This document shows, in pieces, positions 61,701 to 64,000 of a stretch of 64,000 nucleotides of DNA (positions within the stretch are counted from its first letter, which is position 1; every line of letters begins with the position of its first letter). The position numbers and the translations under genes were made by a program. Source of the stretch: Cymbidium sinense (lineage: Eukaryota > Streptophyta > Magnoliopsida > Asparagales > Orchidaceae); the NCBI GenBank assembly GCA_021442155.1, contig CM038221.1:43719648-43783647 (forward strand), read 5' to 3'. Under the pieces are notes generated by a model. It was not told the origin of the DNA, did not search any database, and saw only the letters and a list, made by a program, of their open reading frames with translations.

Positions 61701-64000
61701 CTACGAGTATAAATCCTCATCTCTTAGGCAATTTCATAGTCTTGTGTTGATGGATTGTAAGCCCTAGCATTTTAATAAAATTTCAAGTCAAATTAAAACA
61801 AATCTTCAATTTGAAACATATAAAGCCTCACCATATGATAGATTAGAGTGCTTACTAGGTTTCTTAGTATCACAAGTGCTCCCTACTCATCCTCCTTTGA
61901 AATAAAAAAAATAAGCCTTTCAAAATTGAACTTTCTCATTTGATTTTTCTAAAATAACTAATCCTTTGATAGCCTAACTTTGAAATCTTTGGAGATATGA
62001 TTGACTAATTTAATCAACAATTTTCTTAGGAAATCTCATTTCCTAGAATACAATAAATTATGGAGGCTTTCCTTCATAGGGAACTAAATAACCTAGTATA
62101 AAATAAATCCTATTTTACTATTTCATATAAAGTAGGGGAAAGATTTCTGGTATATATGAAGACCCATCATGCCTTACGAGTCCTTATTAAGTGATTAGAT
62201 CCATTATGGTGTGATGTTTCTATCTTTCGAGGTAGTACATCATACCTAATGTCATACCCGATCACCCTCTAAGATCTACGTGGTGTCCACAACGACTCTA
62301 AAATAAAACACCATGAAGGGCGATCCCTTATAGTGGTGAATACCTCCTCCCGCTGATTTAGCCCACAAACTTATTTCATCATGCATATAGGCATAATTGT
62401 CTTAAGCCTTAGTCTAAAATGAATGTATCAAAATGGTATAAAAGATTATAAATTTTTGCATTAGTTTAAGTCATGTTTTCATTTCAATCATGATCTAGTC
62501 TCTTAGGGAGTGAGTTTAGGATTCTAGGTTTCTTCTCAACTAAGTAATAGTCTAATTATCTTGCATCTACATAAGACCGGCCTACATAATTTTAAAGCAT
62601 AGGAAATATTAGTTGACGGCCACTCTAGGCAGTTGTAAGCCCAGAAGAGTTGGGATGTGTTTTTCTCTCTTGTGGAGGTAAACCCTTATGTCACATTTTT
62701 TCGATTAGATTAGGTCATGCTTTTAGCTTATGCTAAAGCATCTTAGATTTAGGTTCTAAGGCTACTTATTTCCTTCGTGCTACGAGAATAAGACCTCACC
62801 TCTTAGACATTTTCATATCTTGTGTTGATGAACTATAAGCCCTAACATTCTAATATGATTCCAACTTTAATGAAATTTAAATTTTCTCTTTCAAATATGT
62901 GGAGCCTCACTATAGGGTAAACTGGAGTACTAACTAACTTTTCTAGTATCATGGGTGCTCCCTACTTATCTTCCTTTGGAATCCATAAATTAGTCTTTAT
63001 ATTTGAACTTTCTCATTTGATTTCCATGAATACCTAATCCTTTGATAGTCTAAGTTTGAAGTCTTTGGAGATACTTATTGACTACTTTAATCAACAGTGT
63101 TCTTAGGAAATTCTTATTTTCTAAGATGTAATTAACATTGGAAGCTTGCTTCTATAAGGAACTAAAAAACCCGTCATAAAATATACACTTCTTTACTTCT
63201 CCATGTAAAGTATGGAAAAGATCTTTGGTATATACTAGAATCAGTCTTAGGAGTCATTATTAGGTAATTAAGTTCATTATAGGGTGATGTATCTATCTTT
63301 CAAGATGATACATCATACTTTAATGTCATACTCGATCACTTCAATGAGTACCCCATAAGCTTTGTGTGGTGTCCATACATAAATTAAAATACCACAAGGT
63401 GCTATGGTCTATGGGCTCAGATCTTCCACAATATGACTCTAGATGAAACATTATAAACTTGGTGGGTGGTTGAGCTTCTACTATCTCTATGTAGAAGTGT
63501 TGGTTATAGGTGGCTATCCTCTCATTCACCTTAGTGGGGTAGACTCTTCATCGCTAGCATAAAAATGGGTTTGATCTATGGAAGGTATTGAGGTTAGTGT
63601 CTTGCCACTATGATACGTTCTCTTATGTTAGTTAAGTTTGGTGACTCTTCTAGCTTGCTCACTCATGGGTTCTCCTTATGAAATTATCCCAATGCATGCA
63701 CCCTAGATTAATCTAGTTATCTACTTCTCAATTTCCCTCAGGTTTTGATGCATATCAAAGTTTTGATTTTCCATGTTAATTGAAGTCTTTTTGGCGGACT
63801 ACTCTACATTACTTGGCTTTTGGTCAGTGGCATCAATCCACAGAAACTATACATTTTAGGATGTTATATATTGGTTTGTCTTTGGGTGATACCTAACATG
63901 ATTTTATGAGACTAACTAGCTGAATAGATTAGAGATGACAAAGAAAATATGAGTAGGAAACAAGTAGAAGAGAGGCTTAATGAGCTTATTATATCTCATA
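58749..64000 (+). repeat. Repeat family C, copy 3 (runs off the window)
   Basis: It is nearly identical to 38,186-43,431, with single-base differences and short gaps, and includes the same two-unit box (59,421 and 59,663), the same 102-codon frame (59,327-59,635) and the same 1-kb internal duplication. No gene is recognised. It is cut by the window end, so the rest of the unit, including a possible third block D and subtilase fragment, is not visible. Confidence 0.88.

Noticed and set aside
38186..64000. Idea that C2 and C3 are the long terminal repeats of one giant element that captured block D and the subtilase
   Set aside because: Copies C2 and C3 lack TG...CA ends and a target duplication at their starts, the interior has no retroelement genes, and the junction shows microhomology, which fits tandem duplication better.

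Overview
The window looks like intergenic DNA from a large flowering-plant nuclear genome. It is very AT-rich, has plant-type LTR retrotransposons, tRNA-derived SINEs and long AT microsatellites, and its only recognisable cellular gene is a plant secreted subtilisin-like protease (subtilase, SBT family). A monocot is possible but the sequence does not settle it. I see no intact gene, rRNA, tRNA or CRISPR array, and nothing prokaryotic.

Layout. 1-8,730: AT-rich repeat DNA, of which 1,545-4,945 is a diverged copy of repeat family C. 8,731-16,817: repeat block D1. 16,955-25,995: subtilase pseudogene copy A. It keeps its TATA box, start codon and signal peptide, but a 3.3-kb gag-only Ty3/gypsy element (17,356-20,670) splits it, it has frameshifts, and it lacks the central part of the protease. 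26,000-38,010: LTR retrotransposon remains of one family in both orientations, including a degenerate gypsy-type transposon protein gene at 35,859-37,551 and several tandem arrays. 38,186-45,469: family C copy 2. 46,087-54,226: block D2, a near-identical copy of D1. 54,227-54,930: subtilase copy B, which is only the first exon without its start. 54,931-58,733: the matching intron, with its own insertions. 58,749-64,000: family C copy 3, still running at the window end.

History read from the alignment. A segment holding D, the subtilase 5' part and its intron exists twice (8,731-24,118 and 46,087-58,733). The block from 38,186 to 58,748 then appears to be tandemly repeated: the sequence at 58,749 restarts the sequence at 38,186 with the same order and spacing for 5.25 kb, and the junction has 8 bp of microhomology. 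A solo LTR with the same 5-bp target duplication, and a SINE, sit at the same intron position in both copies, so they predate the duplication. The 3.3-kb element (copy A) and a 303-bp retroposon with a 10-bp target duplication (copy B) are private, so they came later.

No genes here work together as a pathway. The window is best read as a decayed protease locus taken apart by retrotransposons, segmental duplication and small deletions. I did not find a new biological system. The points most worth checking are the chimeric open frame of copy B, the local inversion in the intron, and the predicted third subtilase fragment just past the right edge. All similarities were judged by eye.
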